From: Gammaproteobacteria bacterium
GTDB taxonomy: Bacteria; Pseudomonadota; Gammaproteobacteria; Pseudomonadales; Pseudohongiellaceae
Length of the DNA: 64,000 nt
Reading direction: 5' to 3'
Assembly (NCBI GenBank): GCA_009844085.1
Contig: VYCF01000024.1
Location: 186,001-250,000, forward strand
This document shows, piece by piece, positions 35,513 through 44,409 of the stretch (the first letter of the stretch is position 1; the number at the start of each line of letters is the position of its first letter). A model generated the notes under the pieces. That model was not told the DNA's origin and did not search any database. It worked only from the letters and a program-made list of their open reading frames with translations. A program made the position numbers and the translations under genes.

Positions 35513-35743
35513 ATGCTCAGAATCGACTTGCCGCGGGAACTCGAAAACGAACTTACGCTGCTCGCCGCACTCACCGGCAAATCGACCCAGTTTCACGTTC
35601 GGCAGGCGATCCTGGAATATCTCGAAGACCTCGACGACCGTATAGTGGCCGAAAAATGGCTCGAAGAGTCGCTGGCGACGGAAGATGGCGGACCGGACGG
35701 GACTCGAACCCGCGACCTCCGGCGTGACAGGCCGGCATTCTAA
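35513..35743 (+). CDS. Orphan RelB/CopG-type ribbon-helix-helix antitoxin, 3' end antisense to tRNA-Asp
   Basis: An ideal AGGAGG Shine-Dalgarno precedes the ATG. Residues 1-55 (MLRIDLPRELENELTLLAAL, TGKSTQFHVRQAILEYLEDL) look like a ribbon-helix-helix antitoxin that binds DNA as a dimer. The last 19 residues are encoded by the complement of tRNA-Asp and are probably not native. No RelE/ParE-type toxin follows: the place where it should begin is occupied by the tRNA. I read it as the intact 5' part of a toxin-antitoxin operon whose remainder was lost. It may still be expressed. Confidence 0.55.
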   Translation: MLRIDLPRELENELTLLAALTGKSTQFHVRQAILEYLEDLDDRIVAEKWLEESLATEDGGPDGTRTRDLRRDRPAF

Positions 35744-35762
35744 CCGACTGAACTACCGGTCC
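35686..35762 (-). tRNA. tRNA-Asp (anticodon GTC)
   Basis: A full cloverleaf of 77 nt on the minus strand has acceptor GGACCGG/CCGGTCC, the anticodon stem CCGGC around CTGTCAC, the T-loop GGTTCGAGTCC, discriminator G and an encoded CCA. It is 33 bp downstream of tRNA-Val on the same strand, so both are probably co-transcribed. The complementary strand is read by the 3' end of the orphan antitoxin frame. Confidence 0.97.
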
Positions 35763-35795
35763 GTTTTGAGACGTCAGCCCGACCGGGGATGACTT

Positions 35796-35871
35796 TGGTG
35801 GGTGGTGAGGGATTTGAACCCCCGACATTCGCCTTGTAAGGGCGACGCTCTCCCAACTGAGCTAACCACCC
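35796..35871 (-). tRNA. tRNA-Val (anticodon TAC)
   Basis: A 76-nt cloverleaf with acceptor GGGTGGT/ACCACCC, D-arm TTAGCTCAGTTGGGAGAGC, anticodon loop CTTACAA, T-arm GGGGGTTCAAATCCC, discriminator A and an encoded CCA. It is first in the tRNA-Val/tRNA-Asp pair and divergent from queD. Confidence 0.97.
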
Positions 35872-35999
35872 GAGCTCAGGCGAACGCGAATTGTACTCGC
35901 TTGGCGTGTTCTGTCAACAAAGGCCGGGGCATCGAGCGGGACTTGTGGCAAAATGCCCATTCGCCTGAACGGCCCGGCGCCCGGCGGCGCCATCGCGCT

Positions 36000-36353
36000 A
36001 TGAAAATCTATAAGGAATTTCGGATCGAGGCGGCTCATCGCCTGCCAAATCTGCCTGCGGAACACAAGTGCTCGCGCCTGCACGGGCATTCGTTCCGGAT
36101 CGCTGTAACGGTGGAAGGTCCACTACAACAGCCACAAGGCTGGGTTCAGGATTTTGCCGATATCGCCGACGCCTTCCAGCCCCTGTTCGAGCAACTCGAT
36201 CATCGCTATCTGAACGAGATCGAGGGGCTTGAGAATCCCACGAGCGAAAACCTCGCGATCTGGATCTGGGAGCGGCTGAAAGCTTCCCTGCCCGGCCTGG
36301 CCGAAGTCGAAGTCCGCGAAACCTGCACCAGCGGCTGCCGGTACACTGGGTGA
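36000..36353 (+). CDS. queD: 6-carboxy-5,6,7,8-tetrahydropterin synthase QueD
   Basis: QueD converts dihydroneopterin triphosphate to carboxytetrahydropterin, feeding QueE and QueC (61.8-63.1 kb in this window) in queuosine synthesis. The 117-aa protein has the zinc ligands His13, His28 and His30 (EAAHRLP, LHGHSF) and the catalytic Cys24. I start at the ATG at 36000, since the longer open frame would overlap tRNA-Val. Confidence 0.93.
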   Translation: MKIYKEFRIEAAHRLPNLPAEHKCSRLHGHSFRIAVTVEGPLQQPQGWVQDFADIADAFQPLFEQLDHRYLNEIEGLENPTSENLAIWIWERLKASLPGLAEVEVRETCTSGCRYTG

Positions 36354-36421
36354 GGCCCGGTCGGCGAAGCCGACAAAAAGCAACGCTTTTTGAGGGCCGA
36401 ACGACTTGCCATGGATGGCAA
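36354..36421. repeat. Multi-hairpin structured region after queD
   Basis: Directly after the queD stop, GGCCC (36354-36358) pairs with GGGCC (36394-36398) around two perfect inner hairpins: GTCGGC-GAA-GCCGAC (36360-36374) and AAAAAGC-AAC-GCTTTTT (36375-36391). A third hairpin, TTGCCA-TGGA-TGGCAA (36406-36421), has the same TGGA loop as the inner hairpin of repeat copy B. It may terminate queD transcription or be another dispersed repeat. From 36422 to 36615 I see no gene. Confidence 0.6.
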
Positions 36422-36615
36422 GGCCGGGGGTCGGAGAAACCACCAACGCCGCGCCAGGGATGGCATGTACAATCCAATTCGACGAGGGACTGCCCGCCCC
36501 GGCGCGTTAACCACTATCCCTGCCCGGACGTTGTATGGGCAAGAACCGAGGTATCTTGCCGACGGCAGGCACCTGCAGGGCAATTCAAATCAACCTGGAA
36601 AATTGGAGCAGGAAT

Positions 36616-37038
36616 ATGGAAGCGACAGTAGAAGCTATCGTAATACCAACCGTGGTTTTCGGCGCTCTGGTGCTGATCGTATGGCTTACCGGAAAAGTCA
36701 GACTGTATAGAATCGAGAAGCAAGTTGAACTTCAGCAGCAATTGCTAACGAAATTCGAATCGGCAGGAGAACTGGCCGAGTTCCTGTCTACTGAAAGTGG
36801 CAAACAATTCATGCGGCAATTTGATTCTAAGCCTCACCGGGGAATTCTGATTACACTTTCATTCGGTATCGTCTTATCTTTCGTGGGATTGGTTTTGCTG
36901 GGGCTTATACCCTTCCGCGCAGGCGATCTCTACCAAGGAGGGATCATGCTCGCGTTTGGACTGGGTCTAGTAGCCGCGGCCGCGGTCTCAAGGCGTCTAT
37001 CGGTACAATGGGAAAAAGAATCCCGCAACGGGTACTGA
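36616..37038 (+). CDS. Small inner-membrane protein upstream of an ECF sigma factor
   Basis: This 140-aa protein starts at 36616 with GGAGCAGGA upstream. It has an N-terminal membrane segment (about 5-25), a charged helical stretch with FESAGELAEFLSTESGKQFM, and two C-terminal hydrophobic segments (about 78-100 and 108-125). It is 9 bp upstream of the sigma gene on the same strand, so it probably belongs to that operon as an envelope component. I do not recognise its family with confidence. Confidence 0.7.
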   Translation: MEATVEAIVIPTVVFGALVLIVWLTGKVRLYRIEKQVELQQQLLTKFESAGELAEFLSTESGKQFMRQFDSKPHRGILITLSFGIVLSFVGLVLLGLIPFRAGDLYQGGIMLAFGLGLVAAAAVSRRLSVQWEKESRNGY

Positions 37039-37047
37039 TATCCGGAT

Positions 37048-37545
37048 ATGGACGAAGCCGCTTTTCGCGAGGTTCATGCGCAAACGGCCCGGCGGCTTCG
37101 CGCCTTCCTGATCTCGGCGCTGAAAGACCCGCCGCTGGCGGACGACTTGCTGCAAGAGGCCTATATCCGCCTGCTCCGCGCGGACTTGAAGGACGCGAAC
37201 ATACACCAGGTTCGCTCTTATCTTTACAAGACCGCGCTGAGCCTGGTGGCGGATCACGGACGCAAATTGACCCGGCAAAGGAGATTGCGCGAGAGCTTGC
37301 CAGAGCCGGAGCCGGATCGCCCGCGGCCCGACTTGAGTATCGATATGCAGCGCCTGTTTGATAAGCTGGCGCCGAGGCAACAGGCCCTGCTCTGGCTTGC
37401 CTACGTGGAAGGGGCGAGTCACCGCGAGATTGCGGGCGCGCTGGAAATACGCGAATCGGGGGTACGGGTGGCGCTGTTCCGGGCGCGCGGAAAAATGGCG
37501 CAGATTCTCGAAAAACATGGCTGGAATGCGGGAGAAACAACATGA
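37048..37545 (+). CDS. ECF-type RNA polymerase sigma factor
   Basis: The 165-aa protein has region 2 (about 8-75, with DDLLQEAYIRLLRAD) and region 4 (about 105-158, LDKLAPRQQALLWLAYVEGASHREIAGAL followed by an HTH); there is no region 1.1 or 3. It is followed, with a 4-bp overlap, by a zinc-finger membrane protein typical of an anti-sigma factor. Target promoters cannot be named from this window. Confidence 0.9.
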   Translation: MDEAAFREVHAQTARRLRAFLISALKDPPLADDLLQEAYIRLLRADLKDANIHQVRSYLYKTALSLVADHGRKLTRQRRLRESLPEPEPDRPRPDLSIDMQRLFDKLAPRQQALLWLAYVEGASHREIAGALEIRESGVRVALFRARGKMAQILEKHGWNAGETT

Positions 37546-38009
37546 ATGTCGATTCATGCCCGAAGTCCGAAGCAGTCGTTCAGGCCGTTCGCTCGAACAA
37601 TTGGCCCGACAGCTTGCGAGCTCATATCGATCGTTGCAAGTCCTGCCGCGAGACCAGCCAGGTGGCCTCCTGGATGGCGCGGATGGCCGAAAGTTTTGAA
37701 TCGATTCCGGGCGAATTACCCGACCCGGAATTGATATGGCTCAAGGCGAAGATCAACAGGCGCTCGCAGTTGCCGGCGCGGGCGCTGCTTCCGCTCAAGG
37801 CCGGCGGTCTGTTTGGGGCGGCCGGACTCAGTTTGCTGCTCGCGACCGTGCCGGAAAGTGCGTGGAACAGGATTCAGGCGTGGCAGCCGGTAGAACTCTC
37901 GATCACGCAATTGCAGGAATTGCTGGTCGCCACGTCGGCGACTTTCTGGTGGATTCCCCTCGCCGCCGTCTTATTGTTTCTGTTCGTATTCACTACCAGC
38001 GAAGTCTGA
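37542..38009 (+). CDS. Putative membrane anti-sigma factor
   Basis: The 155-aa protein has an N-terminal H-x3-C-x2-C element (HIDRCKSC, about 28-35) resembling the zinc-binding anti-sigma (ZAS) domain. One hydrophobic segment lies near 85-103 and another near 133-150. Overlap with the ECF gene (ATGA at 37542) supports co-synthesis and sequestration of the sigma at the membrane. The inducing signal is unknown. Confidence 0.75.
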   Translation: MNVDSCPKSEAVVQAVRSNNWPDSLRAHIDRCKSCRETSQVASWMARMAESFESIPGELPDPELIWLKAKINRRSQLPARALLPLKAGGLFGAAGLSLLLATVPESAWNRIQAWQPVELSITQLQELLVATSATFWWIPLAAVLLFLFVFTTSEV

Positions 38010-38040
38010 AGGCCACGGCGCAATATTGCCTCGCCGGCAC

Positions 38041-38060
38041 GGGCGAGGCATGCCTCGCCC
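38041..38060. terminator. 20-bp perfect palindrome between convergent genes
   Basis: GGGCGAGGCATGCCTCGCCC is perfectly self-complementary and lies between the anti-sigma gene and the convergent ung stop (38061). It could work as a bidirectional terminator or be a REP-like unit. A partial repeat, GCCTCGCC, lies just upstream at about 38028-38036. There is no clear T-tract on either side. Confidence 0.5.
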
Positions 38061-38771
38061 CTACGGCTCCAGCGGTAACTGCCATTCTATGACTTCCTTG
38101 CCCTGTTCCCGCAGATAATCGTTCGCCCGCGAGAAATGCCGGCAGCCGAAAAATCCCCGGTCGGCCGAGAAAGGCGAAGGATGCGGCGCGGCCAGCACGA
38201 GATGGGTGTCCCTATCGATGATCGCTCCCTTGCGCTGGGCGTAGGCGCCCCAAAGCATGAACACCAGCCCGCTGCGTTTCTCGTTGAGGCATTGCACGAT
38301 GCGGTCGGTGAATTGCTCCCAGCCCTTGCCCTGATGCGAGGCCGCGCGCCGGGCTTCGACCGTGAGCACGGCGTTCAGCAGGAGCACGCCCTGCCCCGCC
38401 CAATATTCCAGGCAGCCATGCCCCGGGATTGTGAAGTCGAGGTCGGTTTGCAATTCCCGGAATATATTCTGCAACGAAGGCGGTGCGGCGATTCCCGGTG
38501 GCACCGAAAAGCAGAGGCCGTGGGCCTGGCCCGGTCCGTGATAAGGGTCCTGGCCGAGGATGACGACCTTGACCGCGTCGAAGGGCGTCGAGTCGAGCGC
38601 GTTGAAGATATTGCCGCCAGGGGGATAGATCCGCTTGCCCGCGGCTTTCTGCTCACGCAGAAAAGCGCTCAGTTCGCGCATATACGACTGGTCGAATTCT
38701 CCGGCCAGTTCCCGCAACCAGGAAGCTTCGAGCTTGACCTGCCGCTCCGCGGCCCGGGCTTCAGCTTGCAT
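38061..38771 (-). CDS. ung: Uracil-DNA glycosylase (family 1)
   Basis: Ung removes uracil from DNA. The 236-aa protein has the catalytic loop [14 protein letters not shown] (GQDPYH at 73-78, general base Asp75), the Asn-bearing [10 protein letters not shown], and the leucine-loop motif [14 protein letters not shown]. The ATG lies inside the last codons of lysS (11-bp overlap). Confidence 0.96.
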   Translation of the reverse strand: MQAEARAAERQVKLEASWLRELAGEFDQSYMRELSAFLREQKAAGKRIYPPGGNIFNALDSTPFDAVKVVILGQDPYHGPGQAHGLCFSVPPGIAAPPSLQNIFRELQTDLDFTIPGHGCLEYWAGQGVLLLNAVLTVEARRAASHQGKGWEQFTDRIVQCLNEKRSGLVFMLWGAYAQRKGAIIDRDTHLVLAAPHPSPFSADRGFFGCRHFSRANDYLREQGKEVIEWQLPLEP

Positions 38772-40251
38772 GGTCCGGCCGCATATGCGGGAAAAGCAGG
38801 ACGTCCTTGATCGAAGGCGAATCGGTCAGCAACATGACGAGCCGGTCGATGCCGAGACCCTCGCCCGCCGCGGGAGGCATGCCGTATTCGAGCGCCGTGA
38901 TGTAATCCTCGTCGTAATACATCGCCTCGTCGTCACCGGATTCGCGCCGCTCGGCCTGGGCGCGGAATCGTTCGGCCTGGTCTTCGGGGTCGTTCAGTTC
39001 GGAAAATCCGTTTGCCAGTTCCTGGCCGGCGATGAAAAGCTCGAACCGATCGACGATGCCGGGGTCGTCGTCGTTGCGGCGCGACAGGGGCGATACTTCG
39101 GTCGGATAGTCGACGATGAAGACCGGATCGATCAATCGATCCTCGACTTTCTGCTCGAATACCTCCATCAGCAGCTTGCCCCCGGCCCATGCGGGATCGA
39201 AGGAAACATCGAGTTCGCGCGCCAGGGATTGAAGGCCGTCGAGACTGTCCAGTCCGGATGCATCGGAGAGGCCGCAATATTCGACCACTGCATCGCGTAC
39301 GCTCAGCCGCCTGAACGGTTCGGCAAGATCGATCGCATTGCCTTGCCAACTAAAAGCGGTCCTGCCCAACGTCTCCTGCGCCACGGTCCGCAACAGGTCT
39401 TCGGTCAGATCCATGAAATCCGAGAAAACCTTGTTGGCCTGATAGAACTCGAGCATGGTGAACTCGGGATTGTGTTTCGTCGAGAGCCCCTCGTTGCGGA
39501 AATTGCGATTCAATTCGAATACCGCCTCGAAACCGCCAACGAGCAGTCGCTTCAGATACAACTCAGGCGCCACGCGCAGATACATCGGCAGATCGAGCGC
39601 GTTGTGATGGGTGGCGAAAGGACGCGCCGCGGCCCCGCCGGGGATGATCTGCAACATGGGGGTTTCGACTTCCATGAATCCGGCTTTCTCGAAATAGTTT
39701 CGGATCGAACGCAGGATCGCCGAACGCAAGGCGAATCGCTCCCGGGTTCCGGGGTTGGCGATCAGGTCGACATAGCGGCGCCGGTAACGCAGTTCGGTAT
39801 CGGTCAGTCCCTTGTGCTTGTCGGGCAGCGGACGCAGCGACTTGCTGAGCAGCAGGAAATGCGCCGCGCGCACGGTCAACTCGCCCTTGCCGGTGCGGAA
39901 CAACTCTCCTTCCACGCCGATGATGTCGCCGAGATCGAGCAACTTGAGCAGTTCCGTGAGCGCCGCCGGAAGCTGCTTGTTATTCATGTACAACTGCATG
40001 GGGCCGCTGCCGTCGTCGATCACGAGGAAAGGACCGCGCATGCGAATCACGCGGCCTGCCATGCGCACCTGCCGCGAGAGATTGGTCAGCGCATCCGCAT
40101 CGAGGTCCATGCAGTCCATGGCGACCTTTCGGGCGCGGTCCGTGGGCTTGAAGCCGTTGGGAAACGCCAGCCCCTGTTCGCGCAACAACGCAAGCTTTCG
40201 CCGCCGTTCGGCGATCAGTTTGTTTTCGGTTATGGCTTCGGTTTCCTGCAT
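38761..40251 (-). CDS. lysS: Lysyl-tRNA synthetase (class II)
   Basis: LysS charges tRNA-Lys. The 496-aa protein has an N-terminal OB anticodon-binding domain ([27 protein letters not shown]), class-II motif 1 ([14 protein letters not shown]), motif 2 ([24 protein letters not shown]) and motif 3 ([20 protein letters not shown]). It is 9 bp downstream of prfB, the conserved prfB-lysS pair. Confidence 0.97.
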   Translation of the reverse strand: MQETEAITENKLIAERRRKLALLREQGLAFPNGFKPTDRARKVAMDCMDLDADALTNLSRQVRMAGRVIRMRGPFLVIDDGSGPMQLYMNNKQLPAALTELLKLLDLGDIIGVEGELFRTGKGELTVRAAHFLLLSKSLRPLPDKHKGLTDTELRYRRRYVDLIANPGTRERFALRSAILRSIRNYFEKAGFMEVETPMLQIIPGGAAARPFATHHNALDLPMYLRVAPELYLKRLLVGGFEAVFELNRNFRNEGLSTKHNPEFTMLEFYQANKVFSDFMDLTEDLLRTVAQETLGRTAFSWQGNAIDLAEPFRRLSVRDAVVEYCGLSDASGLDSLDGLQSLARELDVSFDPAWAGGKLLMEVFEQKVEDRLIDPVFIVDYPTEVSPLSRRNDDDPGIVDRFELFIAGQELANGFSELNDPEDQAERFRAQAERRESGDDEAMYYDEDYITALEYGMPPAAGEGLGIDRLVMLLTDSPSIKDVLLFPHMRPDHAS

Positions 40252-40260
40252 CCGGCTGCC

Positions 40261-41359
40261 TTACAGTCCCGACTTGAGGCTTGCTTCGATGAACATGTCG
40301 AGCCCTCCGTCGAGCACGGCGCTGGTGTTCGTGGTTTCTGTTCCCGTGCGCAAATCCTTGATACGCGAGGAATCGAGCACATAAGAGCGAATCTGGCTGC
40401 CCCAGCCGATATCCGCCTTCGATTCTTCTATGCTTTGTGATTCTTCTTTTCGGCGAAGTTCTTCCATTTCATGAATTTTCGCCTTCAATTGCCGGATCGC
40501 CATTTCCCTGTTCTTGTGCTGCGAACGCTGGCTCTGGCATTGCACGACGATCCCCGTGGGCTCGTGCGTGAGTCGCACCGCGGAATCGGTCTTGTTGACG
40601 TGCTGACCGCCGGCGCCGCTCGATCGATAGGTATCGACGCGAACCTGGCTCATGTCGAGATTCACCTCGATATCGTCCTCGATTTCGGGCGAAACGAAAA
40701 CAGCCGCGAACGAAGTATGGCGCCGATTGCCCGAATCGAAGGGCGACTTGCGCACGAGCCGGTGGACGCCGGTTTCGGTGCGCAGCCAACCGAATGCGTA
40801 ATCGCCACGGACATGCACGGTGGCGCTCTTTATGCCCGCCACATCGCCGCCGGAGACTTCGATCAGTTCCGTGGCGAAACCCTTGTCTTCGCCCCAGCGC
40901 AGATACATGCGCAAGAGCATTTCCGCCCAGTCCTGGGCCTCGGTGCCGCCGGACCCCGCCTGGATGTCGAGATAGGCGTTCGCCTGGTCCTTCTCGCCGG
41001 CGAACATGCGCCGGAATTCGAGCGCTTCCAGTTTCGCCAGCAGGGACTTGAGTTCGGCCTCCGCCTCATTCAGCAACTCGGAATCGTTTTCCTCGCGGGC
41101 CAACTCGAACAGTTCACGCAGTTCCCCCGAGCCCGCTTCGAGTTCGTCGATGGCGCCGGTCGCGCCGGCAAGTTCGGTTTGCTCGCGGCCCAGCGCCTGG
41201 GCGCGGTCGGGCTGCTCCCAGACCGCAGGTTCGGCCAGTTCGAGTTCGACCTCGGTCAGACGCTCGCGCTTGGCGGCATAGTCAAAGATACCCCCTGAGA
41301 CTTTCGGTGCGCTCGGCAATTTCCTTCAGTTTGTTGAGTTGCGTACTGACTTCCAGCAT
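40261..41359 (-). CDS. prfB: Peptide chain release factor 2, with programmed +1 frameshift
   Basis: RF2 reads UGA and UAA stops. The gene starts at the ATG at 41359 and meets an in-frame TGA after 25 codons (41284-41282). It has the classic signal there: internal Shine-Dalgarno AGGGGG (41296-41291), then TATCTTTGAC. A +1 slip at CTT continues in the frame that ends at 40261, giving about 365 aa. The GGQ catalytic motif ([20 protein letters not shown]) is intact. High RF2 should favour termination at this TGA, giving autoregulation. Confidence 0.97.
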
Positions 41360-41406
41360 GTTTCCGTTCCGCTCATTTTTTGCTTGGCTTTAACGCGACA
41401 GGGATT

Positions 41407-41763
41407 CTATCCCAATCCGGCGTCACGGGCGCGTTCCCGGCCGAGCAGTATGCGTTTTATATCGCCCTGTTCCGCGTAGCTCAGGTACAGCAGGTAAATG
41501 CCAAGGAACAGCATGCCGCCGAAGAACGCCAACAAGCTCAAGGCGAAAGCCGTCTGGGTGAAGTGGTTGCGCCATGCCGTCCATATTCCAGACAACATGA
41601 GGAAACCCGTAAAATCCAGATTGAACTGGCCGGCCCAGTTCAGCCCCGTCATGTCGCCGATGAACACCGAAAACAGGTCCGCACCGTGATTGGTGATCAC
41701 GACAAAGGTATAGCTTACGAGTACGGCCAGAAAAGCCGCCAGAAACAGTCGAAACGAATTCAT
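41407..41763 (-). CDS. Small multi-pass membrane protein (DUF2834-like)
   Basis: This 118-aa protein has about three hydrophobic segments (5-23, 50-65, 70-95) separated by NHGADLFSVFIGDMTGLNWAGQF and AWRNHFTQ. The pattern resembles DUF2834 and related small bacterial membrane proteins, but I am not certain. It is upstream of prfB on the same strand and divergent from the MnmC-type gene. Function is unknown. Confidence 0.6.
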   Translation of the reverse strand: MNSFRLFLAAFLAVLVSYTFVVITNHGADLFSVFIGDMTGLNWAGQFNLDFTGFLMLSGIWTAWRNHFTQTAFALSLLAFFGGMLFLGIYLLYLSYAEQGDIKRILLGRERARDAGLG

Positions 41764-41808
41764 TGCCTAAATCCTATTGCACATGAGTTGCGCGGTGCGC
41801 CGCGGGAG

Positions 41809-43080
41809 ATGCAAGGCAAGCTATCATGCCGTGGGAAAGCGAACAACAAGGCATCTCCCGGCTTGAAAATCGACTGCGCAAAACTGCAACGGACAGCCGC
41901 AGTTATCGGGGCGGGGGTCGCGGGCAGCAGCACGGCCCGGCATCTGGCGCGCAAGGGCTGGCAGGTTACGGTTTTCGAGCAGGCTGCAAACCTTGAGCAT
42001 GGCGTCAACGCTTTGGGGCAATTGGCGCTGCGCTGCCGCATTTTCGCCCAGGACAATTCCCTCGCGCGCTTCTTCCTTGCCGGTTTCCTCTATTCGGCGC
42101 GTGAATTCCAGCGGCTGTCCCGCGACGAGGGGCTCGACTGGCATCCCTGCGGCCTTGTGCAGTTGCAGCAGGCAGGCAAACGCCGGCAAAACGATCCCGC
42201 GGCGCTGGAACGACTGTATCCCGAAGAGGTGTTGCTATGGCGCTCGCAGGAACAATTGCGGGCGCTTACCGGACTGCCGCTGGCCCGGTCAGGCTGGCAC
42301 AGTCCGGCCGCCGGCTGGCTGGATCCACTCGAATTGTGCCAAACCTGGTTGAATCATCCGGCTATCGAACTGAAACAGGGGACAGCCATCGATCAAATAG
42401 TGAGGGAAAGCGATGGCTGGCGCTTGCTCTCGGACAGCAAGGACATAGGCGGCCGGGACTTTCCGGTAGTGGTGATCGCCTGTGGCATGGGCGCCCTGCG
42501 TTTTCCGCAATCGGCAAGCCTGCCGCTGCAGTCCGTACCGGGCGAGGTCTTGCGCATCCGGGAGTCGGAGGCCAGCGGCGCAATTCACCACATCATCCAG
42601 GGAGAACGCGGCATTTTCCCCGCCTACCAGGGCCGGCATTGCATCTCGGCGAGTTTCGGGACAGATGAGAACGCGCAGGAGGACTTGACAGGCCAGAGCC
42701 TGGCAATGGTCGGTGACCTTTTCAATTCACCACTGCAACTCAAACTCGAAGGGATTGAAAGCGCCAAAGCCAAACGTTGCCAGTCCGCCGATTTTGCCCC
42801 GGTACTGGGAGCGGCGCCCGACTTCGCCGAATGCAGGCGGTTATACGCGCCTCTTGCCCGCAATGCCCGCGCCGCCGGCCTGCCGCCGCCGGCTCATCTG
42901 CCCGGATTGTTCTTCAATCTCGCCCACGGCTCCCATGGACTATGCAGCGCGCCGCTGGCCGCCGAGTATCTCGCCAGCGTAATCCATGGCGAGAATCCAC
43001 CGCTGAGCCGGGAAATCGCCGGCGCCCTCGATCCCCTGCGCTTTCTCATCCGGCGCCTGCAAAGACAACAAGTGGATTGA
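41809..43080 (+). CDS. FAD-dependent oxidoreductase resembling the C-terminal domain of MnmC
   Basis: MnmC matures the wobble uridine of some tRNAs; its C-terminal FAD domain removes the carboxymethyl group. This 423-aa product has an FAD-binding Rossmann fold (AAVIGAGVAGSSTARHLARKGW) and MnmC-like signatures (ANLEHGVNALGQLALRC, FFLAGFLYSAREF, GLVQLQQ, GWLDPLELCQTWL, GSHGLCSAPLAAEYLAS, RFLIRRLQR). The methyltransferase domain of E. coli MnmC is absent. The start is uncertain: an ATG at 41809 is used, although the conserved fold begins about 25 residues later. Confidence 0.75.
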   Translation: MQGKLSCRGKANNKASPGLKIDCAKLQRTAAVIGAGVAGSSTARHLARKGWQVTVFEQAANLEHGVNALGQLALRCRIFAQDNSLARFFLAGFLYSAREFQRLSRDEGLDWHPCGLVQLQQAGKRRQNDPAALERLYPEEVLLWRSQEQLRALTGLPLARSGWHSPAAGWLDPLELCQTWLNHPAIELKQGTAIDQIVRESDGWRLLSDSKDIGGRDFPVVVIACGMGALRFPQSASLPLQSVPGEVLRIRESEASGAIHHIIQGERGIFPAYQGRHCISASFGTDENAQEDLTGQSLAMVGDLFNSPLQLKLEGIESAKAKRCQSADFAPVLGAAPDFAECRRLYAPLARNARAAGLPPPAHLPGLFFNLAHGSHGLCSAPLAAEYLASVIHGENPPLSREIAGALDPLRFLIRRLQRQQVD

Positions 43081-43100
43081 TCCTGCCCGGTGACCGCCGT

Positions 43101-44402
43101 TTACACGAGGCGATTGAAAAATTCCGTCACACAAGCGAGCAGATAGTCGGGATCTTCGCTGCCCGCCAATTCGCGAATCGAGTGCATGCCGAATTGCGCG
43201 ACGCCGATGTCGAGCACGGGAATGCCTAGCTCGGCCGCGGTCAAGGGTCCGATCGTGCTGCCGCAGGCCAGATCGGCGCGATTGGCGAACCATTGGCATG
43301 GCACGCCTGTCCGCTCGCAAAGCGACCGGAACAGTGCCGCCGAGGTGCTGCTGCCGGCATAACGCTGGTTGGCGTTGCTTTTCACGACCGGACCGCCGTT
43401 CAGTAGCGGCCTGTGCTCGCCGTCGTGCTTGCCGGGGAAATTCGGATGCACGCCATGGGCGTTGTCGATGGATAGCATCAGCGATTGCCGGATGGTCCTG
43501 GAAAAGGCGTCGGCATGGGTGTCCTCTTGCGCGATCAGCCGCTCGAGTACGGTGCGCAGAAAGGTTCCCTGAGCGCCCGAGGCGGATACACTGCCCACTT
43601 CCTCGTGGTCGTTGCAGACGATCATCGAGGCGTGTTCGTCATCGGCCGCTAGCAGCGCTCGCAACGCGACGTAGGTGCTCAGCAGATTGTCGAGCCGCGC
43701 CGACGCGATGAATTCGCTGCGCAAGCCGACTCGCGCCGGCGGCTGGGTGTCGTAAAGCAGCAGATCCCACGACAGCACCCTGGCGATGGAGTCATCGCCG
43801 CCGGCATTGATTCGGTCGAGCAAGACCTGCTCAAGATCGAAGGATTCGCCTTCTCCAAGTCGCAGCATCACCGGAGACAATTCGGTCTGCGGATTGATAT
43901 TGCGGCCCTTGTTGGCCTCCCGGTCCAGATGGATGGCGAGACTGGGAATGAAGGCTATGGGATCGCGGAAATCCACCAGGGTGGAAACCAGTTGTCCGTC
44001 CGAATCAGCGCCTGTTACGCGACCGGCGACGGAAAGATCGCGGTCGTACCAGGGGTGCAGAAGCACGCCGCCATAGGTCTCGACATTGAACTGGGCATAG
44101 CCCTGGCTGTGCCGGGTCGGGCGTGGCCGAATCCGCAGGCAAGGGCTGTCGGTATGCACGCCCGCAAGCCGGATGCCACCGTCGAGCAATGCGCGCCGGC
44201 CGGCGCGAAAGGCGATCAGGGAGCCGTCGTCTCGCGTGACAAAGCCGGCCTTGCAACCTTCCGCGGGCCAACGGTCGGTTTCGCGCAGATGCGCAAATCC
44301 CGCTTCAGCGAGCAGGTTGCACGCATTGTCCACCGCGTGCCAGGGCGTAGGAGAGCGCCGGATGAAATCGAGCAGATCGTCGATCAGGACCGCGTTTGGC
44401 AT
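43101..44402 (-). CDS. apeB: M18 family aminopeptidase
   Basis: This 433-aa protein is a tetrahedral di-zinc aminopeptidase. Metal ligands and catalytic residues are visible in HTDSPCLRIRP, ASARLDNLLS, NDHEEVGSVSASGAQGTFL, SIDNAHGVHPNF and GMHSIRELAG. It would release N-terminal residues from peptides in the cytoplasm. It is 7 bp downstream of the FKBP isomerase gene. Confidence 0.92.
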   Translation of the reverse strand: MPNAVLIDDLLDFIRRSPTPWHAVDNACNLLAEAGFAHLRETDRWPAEGCKAGFVTRDDGSLIAFRAGRRALLDGGIRLAGVHTDSPCLRIRPRPTRHSQGYAQFNVETYGGVLLHPWYDRDLSVAGRVTGADSDGQLVSTLVDFRDPIAFIPSLAIHLDREANKGRNINPQTELSPVMLRLGEGESFDLEQVLLDRINAGGDDSIARVLSWDLLLYDTQPPARVGLRSEFIASARLDNLLSTYVALRALLAADDEHASMIVCNDHEEVGSVSASGAQGTFLRTVLERLIAQEDTHADAFSRTIRQSLMLSIDNAHGVHPNFPGKHDGEHRPLLNGGPVVKSNANQRYAGSSTSAALFRSLCERTGVPCQWFANRADLACGSTIGPLTAAELGIPVLDIGVAQFGMHSIRELAGSEDPDYLLACVTEFFNRLV

Positions 44403-44409
44403 TCAGGCG

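Noticed and set aside
35802-35999. Longer queD start overlapping tRNA-Val
   Set aside because: QueD family N-termini begin at MKIYKEF, and the extension is tRNA sequence.
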